Below, piece by piece: positions 33,202 through 42,085 of a stretch of 64,000 nt of DNA. How positions within the stretch are numbered: the first letter of the stretch is position 1; every line of letters begins with the position of its first letter. The notes below the pieces were generated by a model. It was not told the DNA's origin, made no database searches, and was given only the letters and a program-made list of their open reading frames with translations. A program made the translations under genes and the position numbers. The stretch is from Streptomyces gilvus (GTDB lineage: Bacteria > Actinomycetota > Actinomycetes > Streptomycetales > Streptomycetaceae): contig NZ_JAKWBE010000028.1 in NCBI RefSeq assembly GCF_022513565.1, positions 50,454-114,453 of the forward strand. Direction: 5' to 3'.

Positions 33202-33921
33202 GTGCCCCGCACCCGCACCCGCCCCCTGCGCACCGCGCTGGCCGTCGCCCTGCTGGCGGCGGCCGCTGCGGGCTGCGGTGACGCGGGCGGGCTGCGCGGC
33301 GCGGGGACGACGCCGACCGCGACCAGCCCCGCCAAACTGTGGCCCCAGCTGTCCCCGGCCGCGAGCCCGGCCTGGGACTACGACAACGGCGAGTCCGAGG
33401 TCATGAAGGGCGTCACCGCCCCCGGCGACGACATACGCAGGGTCGATCCGGTGGCGATCGTGCGGGCCGAGATCGCCCAGCACCCGGACGACTACGTCGG
33501 CTCGAAGGCGCCGTACCGGGAGACGGCCCGCCGGATGGTGTACTGCGGCCAGAAGCCCGCGGACGAGCGGTGCCCGCTGCTCAAGGCCTACTACCGGGAC
33601 GTCACCGGTGACGGGCGGCCGGATCTCACGCTGGGCTTCCGGCTGCTGCCGGGCAACCAGACCGCCGTGCGGGTCTACACCGTCCAGGCCGGCCGGGTGG
33701 TGCAGGTGATGGCCAACGACGACGCGGTGAGCGGGGTCGAGCTGGCCGGGCGCTCGGTGATCATCCACGCGCCCTCCGACCTCGCCGACTACGAGTACCG
33801 CTTCCAGTGGACCTGGGACCCCGACCAGAAGGTGATGCTGCTCACCCACGACGAGATGCTGCGCCTGGGCAAGCGCGAGCACCACCACCGCCGCTCCCCG
33901 TCCCCCTCGGCGACCCCATGA
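33202..33921 (+). CDS. Lipoprotein paired with a histidine kinase
   Basis: 239 residues from the GTG at 33202. The signal peptide ends in the lipobox LAAAAAGC, so the mature protein is lipid-anchored on the outer face of the membrane. The rest is an unrecognised domain with VTGDGRPDLTLGFRL (similar to a calcium-binding EF/FG-GAP loop) and two cysteines (MVYCGQKPADERCPLL) likely to be disulfide-bonded. The last codon overlaps the kinase start (ATGA). The arrangement resembles CseA-CseC, where a lipoprotein tunes an envelope-stress kinase, but I see no direct sequence proof of that identity. The repeat array upstream may control the pair. Confidence 0.83.
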   Translation: MPRTRTRPLRTALAVALLAAAAAGCGDAGGLRGAGTTPTATSPAKLWPQLSPAASPAWDYDNGESEVMKGVTAPGDDIRRVDPVAIVRAEIAQHPDDYVGSKAPYRETARRMVYCGQKPADERCPLLKAYYRDVTGDGRPDLTLGFRLLPGNQTAVRVYTVQAGRVVQVMANDDAVSGVELAGRSVIIHAPSDLADYEYRFQWTWDPDQKVMLLTHDEMLRLGKREHHHRRSPSPSATP

Positions 33922-35216
33922 CGCGGCTCGCGCTCCCCCACTGGGCCGGCACGCTCGCCGTGAAGGCCGCCGTCTTCATCACGGTGATGTGCTGCGGGCT
34001 CGCCGCGATGCTCGGCGTGCTGGTGCACGTCTCGGTGACCGACCAGACCGTCGGCCAGGCCCGCAGCCTCGCGCTCGCGCGGCTGGCGGACGCGACGAGG
34101 GCGTACCAGGCCGGGGACACGCTGCTGCCGGGGGCGGGCGTGGACCCGCCGGGGCTGCCGCGCGCGCTGCGGGAGCTGGCGTTGGCCGGGGACCGCGGCA
34201 CGATGGTCTCCGACCACCACGGGCAGCCCACGATGTGGGCGGCCGGTCCCGCCGACCGGAACCGGGCGCTGGCCGTCGAGGTCGACTACGCGCAGCAGGC
34301 GCACACCATCGCCGGGCTCGACCGGTCGATCCTGTGGTCGTCCGGGCTGGCGATCGGGGCGACGCTGCTGGTGGGCGCGTTCGCGGTGACGCGGGTGACG
34401 CGGCGGCTGCACGCGACCGCCCAGGTGGCCCGGCGGATCAGCGCGGGCGACCTGGACGCGCGGGTGGGTGATCCGCGGACGAGGGACCAGAGCCGGCCAC
34501 AGGACGAGGTGGCCGCGGTCGCCGCCGCGCTGGACACCATGGCGGCCTCCCTTCAGGGCAAGCTGCTGAGCGAGCAGCGGTTCACGGCGGACGTGGCGCA
34601 CGAACTGCGGACGCCGCTGACGGGGCTGCACGCGGCGGCCGAGCTGCTGCCGCCGGGGCGGCCGACGGAGCTGGTGCGGGACCGGGTGGCGGCGCTGCGC
34701 ACGCTGACCGAGGACCTGCTGGAGATCTCCCGGCTGGAGACCGGGCGGGAACAGCTCGAACTGGACGGCGAGGAACTGGGGGCGCTGGCCGCCCGGGTGG
34801 TGCGGGCGTCGGGGACCGACACGGAGGTCGTGGTCCTGCGGGACGCGCGGGTCGAGACCGACCGGCGGCGGCTGGAGCGGGTGCTGGGGAACCTGGTGGC
34901 CAACGCCCACAAGCACGGGCGGGCACCGGTGTCCGTCGCCGTCGACGGGGCGGTGGTGACCGTACGGGACCACGGGGACGGGTATCCGGACTACCTCGTG
35001 GAGCACGGGCCGCAGCGGTTCCGCACGGAGGGCGGGGCCAAGGGGCACGGGCTGGGGCTGACCATCGCCGTCGGGCAGGCGGAGGTGCTGGGGGCCCGGC
35101 TGGAGTTCGCCAACGCGGTGGACGGCGGGGCCGTCGCGATTCTGACGCTGCCTCAGCACGGGCCCGCTCTCCCCGATGGCGCAGTGCGACGGGCGGCCGT
35201 ACCCGAGTCCTCCTAA
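33918..35216 (+). CDS. Sensor histidine kinase without adjacent response regulator
   Basis: 432 residues from the ATG at 33918, overlapping the lipoprotein stop codon by 4 bases. Layout: membrane segment 1 (AVFITVMCCGLAAMLGVLV), an extracytoplasmic sensor of about 110 residues, membrane segment 2 (SSGLAIGATLLVGAFAV), HAMP, then HisKA with FTADVAHELRTPLTG (phospho-accepting His) and HATPase_c with NLVANAHKHG, DHGDG and GHGLGLTIA. All catalytic boxes are present. Unlike most such genes there is no response regulator on either side, so its partner lies elsewhere. The lipoprotein is the likely sensor partner. Confidence 0.9.
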   Translation: MTRLALPHWAGTLAVKAAVFITVMCCGLAAMLGVLVHVSVTDQTVGQARSLALARLADATRAYQAGDTLLPGAGVDPPGLPRALRELALAGDRGTMVSDHHGQPTMWAAGPADRNRALAVEVDYAQQAHTIAGLDRSILWSSGLAIGATLLVGAFAVTRVTRRLHATAQVARRISAGDLDARVGDPRTRDQSRPQDEVAAVAAALDTMAASLQGKLLSEQRFTADVAHELRTPLTGLHAAAELLPPGRPTELVRDRVAALRTLTEDLLEISRLETGREQLELDGEELGALAARVVRASGTDTEVVVLRDARVETDRRRLERVLGNLVANAHKHGRAPVSVAVDGAVVTVRDHGDGYPDYLVEHGPQRFRTEGGAKGHGLGLTIAVGQAEVLGARLEFANAVDGGAVAILTLPQHGPALPDGAVRRAAVPESS

Positions 35217-35261
35217 CGTGGCGATTAGTCAGTTTCGCCCCATTTATGGAGGTACTCCCCC

Positions 35262-35810
35262 ATGTCCCTGCGCTCCACCATCACCCGCCTCGGCATAGTC
35301 GCCGCCGCCGGCGCCCTCGTCACCTCCGCCGCCGTCACCCCCGCCCTCGCCGACAACGACTGGGGCAGCGGCGACTCCGACACGGGCCGCCCGGACAACC
35401 AACAGAGCCAGCAGAGCCAACAGGGCCAGGAAAGCGGGCACAGCTGGCAGGGCCAGCAGGATCAGCAGGATCAGCAGGATCAGCAGAGTCAGGAAAGCGG
35501 GCAGGACTGGCAGGGCCAGGACAACCAGCAGAGCGGGGAGCAGGGCGGTCACGACGGCAATCACGACGGCAACCAGCGGCTCGCCCGGGGTGTCGTCACC
35601 GCGAGCGAGCTGAACCTGCGCAGCGCGCCCAACCGCGGCAGCCAGGTGATCCGGGTGGCCCACCGGGGCGATCGCGTCTCCATCTTCTGCAAGACGCCGG
35701 GCCAGAGCGTCGACGGCGACCGCCTCTGGTACCTCCTCACGGACGGCACCTGGGCCTGGGGTTCGGCCCGTTACATCGAGACCGTCGGGACGCCGCCACG
35801 GTGGTGCTGA
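35262..35810 (+). CDS. Secreted SH3b protein with Gln-rich repeat linker
   Basis: 182 residues. A signal peptide (1-31, LGIVAAAGALVTSAAVTPALA) leads to a low-complexity linker of about 75 residues made of Gln/Asp/Ser/Gly units (QQDQQDQQDQQ, SQQSQQGQE), encoded by short tandem DNA repeats, then an SH3b domain (about residues 109-177: VVTASELNLRSAPNRGS, GDRVSIFCKT, WAWGSARYIE). SH3b domains often bind cell-wall peptidoglycan. GGAGG precedes the ATG at suitable spacing. The next genes make cell wall, which fits an envelope role. Confidence 0.88.
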   Translation: MSLRSTITRLGIVAAAGALVTSAAVTPALADNDWGSGDSDTGRPDNQQSQQSQQGQESGHSWQGQQDQQDQQDQQSQESGQDWQGQDNQQSGEQGGHDGNHDGNQRLARGVVTASELNLRSAPNRGSQVIRVAHRGDRVSIFCKTPGQSVDGDRLWYLLTDGTWAWGSARYIETVGTPPRWC

Positions 35811-35853
35811 GTCCCTGGGATCACAAGACCCACTATTTGGGTAGGTTCCGGAC

Positions 35854-37215
35854 ATGACCAACGCCGGAACCACCGTGGTACAGGCGGATCCTCCCGCCCG
35901 CGCGGTACGCCTCCCCCGGCGCCGTGGCATCGAGCTGGCCCTCATCGTCCTCGCCGTACTGCTGTCGGTGTACGGCTACTGCGCGGTGGGCCTCGCCAGA
36001 TACGGCACCGTCCCGCCCGGCGCCGCCGGTTACGGCGCCGGGCTCGGCGTGCTCGCGCTGCTCGCGCATCTCGCGGTGCGGCTGCGGGCGCCGTACGCCG
36101 ACCCGCTGCTGCTGCCGATCGGGGTGCTGCTCAACGGCCTCGGCCTGGTCCTGATCTACCGCCTGGACCTGGAGACCCCGGGCGACCGCGCGGCCCCCAC
36201 CCAACTCGTCTGGTCCACGCTGGGCGTGACCCTGTTCATCGTGGTCGTCCTCATGCTGCGCGACCACCGCTGGCTCCAGCGCTACTCCTACGTCTGTGTC
36301 GCCGCCGCCCTCGTCCTGCTTCTGCTGCCGATCCTCTTCCCGGCGGTCAACGGCGCCCGGATCTGGATCCGGATCGCCGGGTTCTCCATCCAGCCGGGCG
36401 AGTTCGCGAAGGTGCTGCTGGCGGTGTTCTTCGCCGCGTACCTGGCCGCGAACCGCAGCGCGCTCGCGTACACCGGCCGCAGGATCTGGTTCGTGCGGCT
36501 GCCCACCGGCCGCGTCCTCGGCCCGATCCTCGCCATCTGGCTGCTGAGCGTCGGCGTCCTGGTCCTGGAGCGCGACCTCGGCACGTCGCTGCTCTTCTTC
36601 GGCCAGTTCGTCGTCCTGTTGTACGTCGCCACCGGCCGCACCGGCTGGATCGCGGTCGGGCTGCTGCTGGCGTGCCTGGGCGCGGTCGCCGTCGGCCGGC
36701 TGGAACCGCATGTGCACAGCCGGGTGGAGGACTGGCTGCACCCCTTCGCCTCCATCGACGCGGGCCTGGGCCCGGGCCAGCTCGCCCAGTCGCTGTTCGC
36801 CTTCGCGGCGGGCGGCGTCCTCGGCACCGGACTGGGCCTCGGCCACTCGGTGCTGATCGGCTTCGCCGTCAAGTCGGACTTCATCCTGGCCACGGCGGGC
36901 GAGGAGCTGGGCCTGGCGGGCCTGTGCGCGATCTTCCTGCTCTACGGCCTGCTGGTGGAGCGCGGCTACCGGGCCGGCCTCGCCCTGCGGGACCCCTTCG
37001 GCCGGCTGCTCGCCGTGGGCCTCGCCTCTCTCATCGCGCTCCAGGTCTTCGTCATCGCCGGCGGAGTGACCGGTCTGATCCCGCTGACCGGCATGGCGAT
37101 GCCCTTCCTGGCCCAGGGCGGCTCGTCGGTGGTCACCAACTGGGCGACCGTGGCGCTGCTGATCCGGGTGAGCCACACGGCGCGCAGGGAGTACGACGGC
37201 GAGGTCGCCCCATGA
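35854..37215 (+). CDS. FtsW/RodA/SpoVE-family glycan polymerase
   Basis: A SEDS-family membrane protein that polymerises lipid II into glycan strands. 453 residues with about ten membrane segments. Family signatures: GARIWIRIAGFSIQPGEFAK, LERDLGTSLLFF (with the key Asp) and the C-terminal GLIPLTGMAMPFLAQGGSS. The last codon overlaps the start of the class B penicillin-binding protein gene (ATGA), the standard SEDS-bPBP pairing. Which morphogenetic step it serves cannot be told; streptomycetes have several such pairs. Confidence 0.94.
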   Translation: MTNAGTTVVQADPPARAVRLPRRRGIELALIVLAVLLSVYGYCAVGLARYGTVPPGAAGYGAGLGVLALLAHLAVRLRAPYADPLLLPIGVLLNGLGLVLIYRLDLETPGDRAAPTQLVWSTLGVTLFIVVVLMLRDHRWLQRYSYVCVAAALVLLLLPILFPAVNGARIWIRIAGFSIQPGEFAKVLLAVFFAAYLAANRSALAYTGRRIWFVRLPTGRVLGPILAIWLLSVGVLVLERDLGTSLLFFGQFVVLLYVATGRTGWIAVGLLLACLGAVAVGRLEPHVHSRVEDWLHPFASIDAGLGPGQLAQSLFAFAAGGVLGTGLGLGHSVLIGFAVKSDFILATAGEELGLAGLCAIFLLYGLLVERGYRAGLALRDPFGRLLAVGLASLIALQVFVIAGGVTGLIPLTGMAMPFLAQGGSSVVTNWATVALLIRVSHTARREYDGEVAP

Positions 37216-38687
37216 CCCGCCACATCCGGCACGCGGCCGGCTTCTGCGCCCTGCTGCTGCTGGCGCTCCTCGTCAACGCGGCCCGCGTGCAGGTCGTCCA
37301 GGCCGGTTCCTACGACGCCAACCCGGCCAACCGCCGCGTGGCCATCGCCCGTTACGGCCAGCCCCGCGGCGACATCCTGGTGGCGGGCGAGCCCGTCACC
37401 GGCTCCCGGGACTCCGGCCAGCAGCTGCGCTACGAACGGACGTACGTGAACGGGCCGTTGTACGCCCCGGTCACCGGCTTCGCCTCGCAGGAGTACGGCA
37501 CCACGCTACTGGAGCACGCCCAGGACGGGGTCCTGTCCGGCACCGACCCGTTGCTCACCCCGCTCCCGCTGTGGCACGGCCTCACCCGCTCGCTCAGCCC
37601 CGGCGGACACGTCGTCACCACCCTCGACCCGGCGGCCCAACAGGCCGCGTACGAGGGGCTGGACGGACGCAAGGGCGCGGTGGCGGCGGTGGAACCGTCC
37701 ACGGGCCGCATCCTGGCCCTGGTCTCCACGCCCTCCTACGATCCCTCGGTCCTGTCCGGGAACGCGGCGGCCACCGAGCGGTCCTGGGAGCGGCTGAACT
37801 CCGACCCCGACAAGCCGATGCTCAACCGGGCGGTACGGCAGACGTATCCGCCGGGCTCCACCTTCAAGGTCGTCACCGCCGCGGCGGCGCTGGACGCGGG
37901 GGTGGTCACGGACCTGGACCGGCCGACGCGGTCACCGGACCCGTACCGGCTGCCGGGGACGCGGACCTGGCTGATGAACGAGGGCGACGGCTGTGCGGAC
38001 GCTCCGCTGCGGGACGCCTTCGAGTGGTCGTGCAACACGGTGTTCGCCAAGCTGGGGGTGAATGTCGGGGTCACCGGCATGACGAGGACGGCCCAGGCGT
38101 TCGGCTTCAACGACCGCGCCCTGCGGGTGCCGTTCTCGGTCGCGCGCAGCACCTTCGACACCTCGGTCGACAAGGCGCAGCTGGCGCTGTCCTCGATCGG
38201 CCAGTACAACACGCGGGCGACGCCGTTGCAGATGGCGATGGTCGCGTCGGCGGTCGCCGACGGGGGGCAGCTGCGGGAGCCGTACCTGGTGGAGCGGACG
38301 ACGACGGCCGACGGGCGCACCGCGTGGACGGCGGGTCCGCGTGCGGTGCGCCAGGTGATGCGCCCGGAGACCGCGGATCTGATGAAGGAGCTGATGGAGG
38401 GCGTGGTGACGGAGGGCACCGGCACGAACGCCGCGATCCCCGGCGCGATCGTCGGCGGCAAGACCGGCACCGCGCAGCACGGGGTCGGCAACGCCGGTAC
38501 GCCGTACGCCTGGTTCGTGTCCTGGGCGCGGCGCGAGGAGGATCTGACGCCCAGGGTCGCGGTGGCCGTGGTGGTGGAGGACGGGTCGGCGCACCGCGGG
38601 GAGATCACCGGGGGCGGGGTGGCGGCGCCGATCGCCCGGGCGGTGATGGAGGCGGTGCTGAACTCCCGCTCGGGGTCCGGTGGTTGA
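37212..38687 (+). CDS. Class B penicillin-binding protein (transpeptidase)
   Basis: 491 residues with an N-terminal membrane anchor (ALLLLALLVNAARVQVVQ) and a short dimerization domain. Transpeptidase motifs: S216-T-F-K219 in PPGSTFKVV, S273-C-N275 in EWSCN, and K417-T-G in VGGKTGTAQ. It cross-links peptidoglycan strands made by the partner SEDS protein, whose stop codon overlaps its start. It is shorter than FtsI-type PBPs and lacks PASTA domains. Confidence 0.94.
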   Translation: MTRHIRHAAGFCALLLLALLVNAARVQVVQAGSYDANPANRRVAIARYGQPRGDILVAGEPVTGSRDSGQQLRYERTYVNGPLYAPVTGFASQEYGTTLLEHAQDGVLSGTDPLLTPLPLWHGLTRSLSPGGHVVTTLDPAAQQAAYEGLDGRKGAVAAVEPSTGRILALVSTPSYDPSVLSGNAAATERSWERLNSDPDKPMLNRAVRQTYPPGSTFKVVTAAAALDAGVVTDLDRPTRSPDPYRLPGTRTWLMNEGDGCADAPLRDAFEWSCNTVFAKLGVNVGVTGMTRTAQAFGFNDRALRVPFSVARSTFDTSVDKAQLALSSIGQYNTRATPLQMAMVASAVADGGQLREPYLVERTTTADGRTAWTAGPRAVRQVMRPETADLMKELMEGVVTEGTGTNAAIPGAIVGGKTGTAQHGVGNAGTPYAWFVSWARREEDLTPRVAVAVVVEDGSAHRGEITGGGVAAPIARAVMEAVLNSRSGSGG

Positions 38688-38733
38688 GACGGGGGGTGTC
38701 GGAGGCCGAGCGCACCGACCTAACGTTCGGTAC

Positions 38734-39252
38734 ATGACGACGACACCGGAAGCCGCGTACCGACTCGCCCAGGTCAACATCGCCCGGCTCAAGGCACCGC
38801 TGGACTCACCGCAGTTGAAGGACTTCGTCGACGCCCTCGACCCCGTGAACGCCGACGCGGACGCCGCCGACGGGTTCGTCTGGCGACTGCAGGACGAGTC
38901 CGGTGACGCGACGGACGTGGCCGTCTTCGGCGACGAGTGGCTGATCATCAACATGTCGGTGTGGCGGGACATGAAGGCCCTCACGACGTTCATGTACCAG
39001 GGGCGCCACCGCGAGATGCTGGCCCGGCGGAGGGAGTGGTTCGAGCGGGTCGCGGAGGCGATGACGGTCCTGTGGTGGGTCCCGGCGGGCCACCGCCCCA
39101 CGGTGGCCGAGGCGGAGGAACGTCTGCTGCATCTGCGTACCAACGGCCCGACGCCGTACGCCTTCACGCTGCGCGCGACGTTCCCGCCGGCCCCGGGCGA
39201 CCCGCGTCCGCTGACCGGAGAGATCCCCGAGGCCCTGGGCTGCTCGGTCTAG
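38734..39252 (+). CDS. DUF3291 family protein
   Basis: 172 residues from the ATG at 38734 (MTTTPEAAYRL). The sequence AQVNIARLKAPLDSPQLKDF, FVWRLQDE, LIINMSVWRDMKALTTFMY and LWWVPAGHRPTVAEAEERL is typical of DUF3291, a dimeric alpha/beta-barrel fold related to antibiotic biosynthesis monooxygenases. No known reaction. It follows the PBP gene by 46 bp and ends convergent to the ferritin-like gene. The in-frame start at 38680 is less likely. Confidence 0.88.
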   Translation: MTTTPEAAYRLAQVNIARLKAPLDSPQLKDFVDALDPVNADADAADGFVWRLQDESGDATDVAVFGDEWLIINMSVWRDMKALTTFMYQGRHREMLARRREWFERVAEAMTVLWWVPAGHRPTVAEAEERLLHLRTNGPTPYAFTLRATFPPAPGDPRPLTGEIPEALGCSV

Positions 39253-39266
39253 CCCGGCGGTCACCG

Positions 39267-40376
39267 TCAGGCCTCGACCGCGCCCGCCTCGATCGCCCCC
39301 TCCACCTCCGCGACCCGCTCCCGCTCCTCCGCCGCGAAACGCTCCGCGTCCAGTTTCTCCGCGATCTCCTCGTCCTGGGCCATCAGCAGGTCCAGGTTGG
39401 AGTCGCCCATCTCGAAGACGCCCATGTCGACATAGGCCTGCTGGAGGCGCTTGCCCCACAGGCCGATGTCCTTGACGCACGGGACGATCCGGGAGAAGAG
39501 CAACTGGCGGAAGAGCGCCAGGAACTCGGACTTCTCGCTGTACTCCTCCGCCTCGGCCGTCGGGATGCCGAAGTTCTCCAGGACCTCGACCCCGCGCAGC
39601 CGGTCGCGCATCAGGTAGCAGCCCTCGATGACGAACTCCTCGCGTTCGCGCAGTTCCGCGTCGGTGAGCTGCTTGTAGTAGTCGCGCAGGGCCATCCGGC
39701 CGAAGGCGACGTGCCGGGCCTCGTCCTGCATGACGTAGGCGAGGATCTGCTTCGGCAGGGGCTTGGTCGTGGTGTCGCGGATCATGCCGAAGGCGGCCAG
39801 CGCCAGGCCCTCGATGAGCACCTGCATGCCCAGGTACGGCATGTCCCAGCGGCTGTCGCGGAGCGTGTCGCCCAGCAGCGACTGGAGGTTGTCGTTGATC
39901 GGGTAGACCATCCCGACCTTCTCGTGCAGGAACCGGCCGTAGATCTCCGCGTGCCGGGCCTCGTCCATGGTCTGGGTCGCCGAGTAGAACTTGGCGTCCA
40001 GGTCCGGCACCGACTCCACGATCCGCGCCGCGCAGATCATCGCGCCCTGCTCACCGTGGAGGAACTGGCTGAACTGCCAGGACGCGTAGTGCTGTCGCAG
40101 CTCCCCGCGCTCCTTCTCGCTCATCTTCGCCCAGTACGGCGTCCCGTACAGCGACATGGCCTCGTCCGGGGTGCCGAGCACGTCGTGCGGATCGACCTCC
40201 AGGTCCCAGTCGATGCGCCGCTGACCGTCCCACTGCTTGTCCTTGCCCTTCTGGTAGAGGGCGAGCAGGCGTTCGCGGCCGTCGTCGTACTCCCAGCTGA
40301 AACGGGCCGCGCCGGACGCGGGGACCTGCCAGAGGTAGTCACCGGGGTCGTTGCTGTACAGCTCATGGGTCGGCAT
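39267..40376 (-). CDS. Ferritin-like diiron protein (R2-type fold)
   Basis: 369 residues of the ferritin-like superfamily. Two diiron half-sites are visible: E in FLHGEQGAMIC with DEARH in ATQTMDEARHAEIY, and E in VLIEGLALAAFGM with DEARH in VMQDEARHVAFGR. Together these give the E...ExxH pairs of a ribonucleotide-reductase-R2-like or oxygenase diiron centre. The C-terminal 60 residues are acidic and helical. I use the ATG at 40376 (MPTHELYS); the open frame extends upstream but overlaps the divergent AurF-type gene. No R1 subunit lies near, so a role as a stand-alone oxygenase is more likely than dNTP synthesis. Substrate unknown. Confidence 0.85.
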   Translation of the reverse strand: MPTHELYSNDPGDYLWQVPASGAARFSWEYDDGRERLLALYQKGKDKQWDGQRRIDWDLEVDPHDVLGTPDEAMSLYGTPYWAKMSEKERGELRQHYASWQFSQFLHGEQGAMICAARIVESVPDLDAKFYSATQTMDEARHAEIYGRFLHEKVGMVYPINDNLQSLLGDTLRDSRWDMPYLGMQVLIEGLALAAFGMIRDTTTKPLPKQILAYVMQDEARHVAFGRMALRDYYKQLTDAELREREEFVIEGCYLMRDRLRGVEVLENFGIPTAEAEEYSEKSEFLALFRQLLFSRIVPCVKDIGLWGKRLQQAYVDMGVFEMGDSNLDLLMAQDEEIAEKLDAERFAAEERERVAEVEGAIEAGAVEA

Positions 40377-40427
40377 ACCCCGCAGGCTCACATGTAGACG
40401 CCGAGTCAACAAGTCCCGCACAGGGGA

Positions 40428-40433
40428 TTGACG
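40428..40433 (+). promoter_or_regulatory. -35 candidate for the AurF-type gene
   Basis: TTGACG on the plus strand lies 30 bp before the ATG at 40464. A -10 region at 40452-40460 (CTCATAAGT) would place the transcript start about at the start codon, a leaderless mRNA. A TTGACT on the minus strand at 40409-40404 suggests a back-to-back promoter for the divergent gene, but no -10 was found there. Confidence 0.3.
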
Positions 40434-40463
40434 GGCTTGCTGACAGGCAGTCTCATAAGTGCC

Positions 40464-41402
40464 ATGACGACTCTCACGGAAGCAGACGCACTCGACGGCC
40501 TGCGCGACGCCCTCGGGCTGCTCAAGGACCGCGAGCAGGTCGCCGAGCGGCTCCTCGCCTCCTCCGCGAAGCACTCCTTCGACCCGGACGAGGAACTGGA
40601 CTGGGACGCGCCCTTCGAGGAGGGCAAGTGGTTCTGGCCGCCGGAGCTGGTCTCGCTGTACGACACGCCGCTGTGGAAGCGGATGGGTGAGGAGCAGCGG
40701 ATCCTGCTGTCGCAGCACGAGGCCGCGGCGCTCGCCTCGCTGGGGATCTGGTTCGAGATCATCCTGATGCAGCTGCTGGTGCGGCACATCTACGACAAGG
40801 CGGCGACGAGCGCGCATGTGCGGTACGCGCTCACCGAGATCGAGGACGAGTGCCGGCACTCGAAGATGTTCGCGCGGCTGATCTCACAGGGGGGCACGCC
40901 CTGGTATCCGGTGGCCCGGGCGCACCAGCATCTGGGACGGCTGTTCAAGACGGTCTCCACGACCCCCGGGTCCTTCACGGCGACGCTGCTCGGGGAGGAG
41001 GTCCTGGACTGGATGCAGCGGCTGACGTTCCCGGACGAGCGGGTCCAGCCGCTGATCCGGGGGGTCACGCGGATCCATGTCGTGGAGGAGGCGCGGCATG
41101 TGCGGTACGCGCGTGAGGAGCTGCGCCGGCAGATGGTGACCGCGCCCCGGTGGTCGCAGGAGTTCACGCGGGTGACGTCCGGGGAGTTCGCCCGGGTGTT
41201 CTCGGTGGCCTTCGTCAATCCCGAGGTCTACACGAATGTGGGGCTGGACAAGCGGGAGGCGCTGGCGCAGGTGAGGGCGAGCGGGCATCGGCGGGAGGTC
41301 ATGCAGACGGGCGCCAGGCGGCTGACCGATTTCCTGGACGACATCGGGGTGCTGCGGGGGGTCGGGCGGCGGCTGTGGAAGAGCTCGGGTCTGCTGGCTT
41401 GA
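40464..41402 (+). CDS. AurF-type diiron oxygenase
   Basis: 312 residues resembling the p-aminobenzoate N-oxygenase (AurF) family. Diiron ligands: E in LSQHEAAALA, ExxH-like EDECRHSKMF, E in LLGEEVLDW and EEARHVRYAREEL. Such enzymes oxidise aryl amines or other substrates with oxygen; the substrate here is unknown. ATG at 40464. It is divergent from the ferritin-like gene, so two diiron proteins share an 87-bp promoter region. A TetR regulator begins 35 bp downstream and may control the group. Confidence 0.9.
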   Translation: MTTLTEADALDGLRDALGLLKDREQVAERLLASSAKHSFDPDEELDWDAPFEEGKWFWPPELVSLYDTPLWKRMGEEQRILLSQHEAAALASLGIWFEIILMQLLVRHIYDKAATSAHVRYALTEIEDECRHSKMFARLISQGGTPWYPVARAHQHLGRLFKTVSTTPGSFTATLLGEEVLDWMQRLTFPDERVQPLIRGVTRIHVVEEARHVRYAREELRRQMVTAPRWSQEFTRVTSGEFARVFSVAFVNPEVYTNVGLDKREALAQVRASGHRREVMQTGARRLTDFLDDIGVLRGVGRRLWKSSGLLA

Positions 41403-41437
41403 GGCGGCGGGCGCGGCCTGCGATTACGCTGCACTGC

Positions 41438-42085
41438 ATGACTCCCGCCGCCCCCGCCTATCGACGGCTCAGTGTCGAGGAGCGACGAAGCCAGCTTCTC
41501 GACGCCGCCCTCGGTCTCTTCGCGCACCGCGCCCCCGAGGACGTCTCCCTCGACGACGTGGCCGAGGCGGCCGGGGTCTCGCGTCCCCTGGTCTACCGGT
41601 ACTTCCCCGGCGGCAAGCAGCAGCTGTACGAGGCCGCGCTGCGGTCCGCCGCGGACGAGTTGGAGCAGTGCTTCGACGAGCCGCGGGAGGGGCCTCTCCT
41701 CCCCCGGCTCTCCCGGGCCCTGGACCGCTATCTGGCCTTCGTCGACGAGCACGACGCCGGGTTCAGCGCACTGCTGCAGGGCGGCAGCGTCGTGGAGACG
41801 TCCCGGACGACCGCCATCGTGGACGGGGTGCGGCGGGCCGCCGCCGCGCACATCCTCGGCCACCTCGGTGTCACCGCGCCCGGGCTGCGGCTGCGGATGA
41901 CCGTGCGGATGTGGATCACGGCGGTGGAGGCGGCCTCGCTGATCTGGCTCGACGAGGACAAGCAGCCCCCGGTCGAGGAGCTGCGGGACTGGCTGGTGGA
42001 GCAGTTCGTGGCCGTGCTGTCGGTGACGGCCGCCCGGGACACCCAGACCGCGGCGCTGGTGCGGGCGCTCGCGGAGGATGTCTGA
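41438..42085 (+). CDS. TetR-family regulator
   Basis: 215 residues. The N-terminal helix-turn-helix is clear: EERRSQLLDAALGLFAHR, VSLDDVAEAAGVSRPLVYRY (DNA-recognition helix), FPGGKQQLYEAAL. The C-terminal ligand domain is of the common TetR type. ATG at 41438. It sits behind the AurF-type gene and may regulate the diiron genes, but no operator was identified. Its end overlaps the next gene by 8 nt. Confidence 0.93.
   Translation: MTPAAPAYRRLSVEERRSQLLDAALGLFAHRAPEDVSLDDVAEAAGVSRPLVYRYFPGGKQQLYEAALRSAADELEQCFDEPREGPLLPRLSRALDRYLAFVDEHDAGFSALLQGGSVVETSRTTAIVDGVRRAAAAHILGHLGVTAPGLRLRMTVRMWITAVEAASLIWLDEDKQPPVEELRDWLVEQFVAVLSVTAARDTQTAALVRALAEDV

Noticed and set aside
33202..35216. cseA-cseB-cseC operon identity
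   Set aside because: A lipoprotein and a kinase are present but no response regulator between or beside them and no adjacent sigma factor gene, so the names were not given.
39267..40376. Ribonucleotide reductase R2 subunit
   Set aside because: Diiron fold fits, but no R1 gene nearby and no clear radical tyrosine context was identified; kept as a ferritin-like diiron protein.
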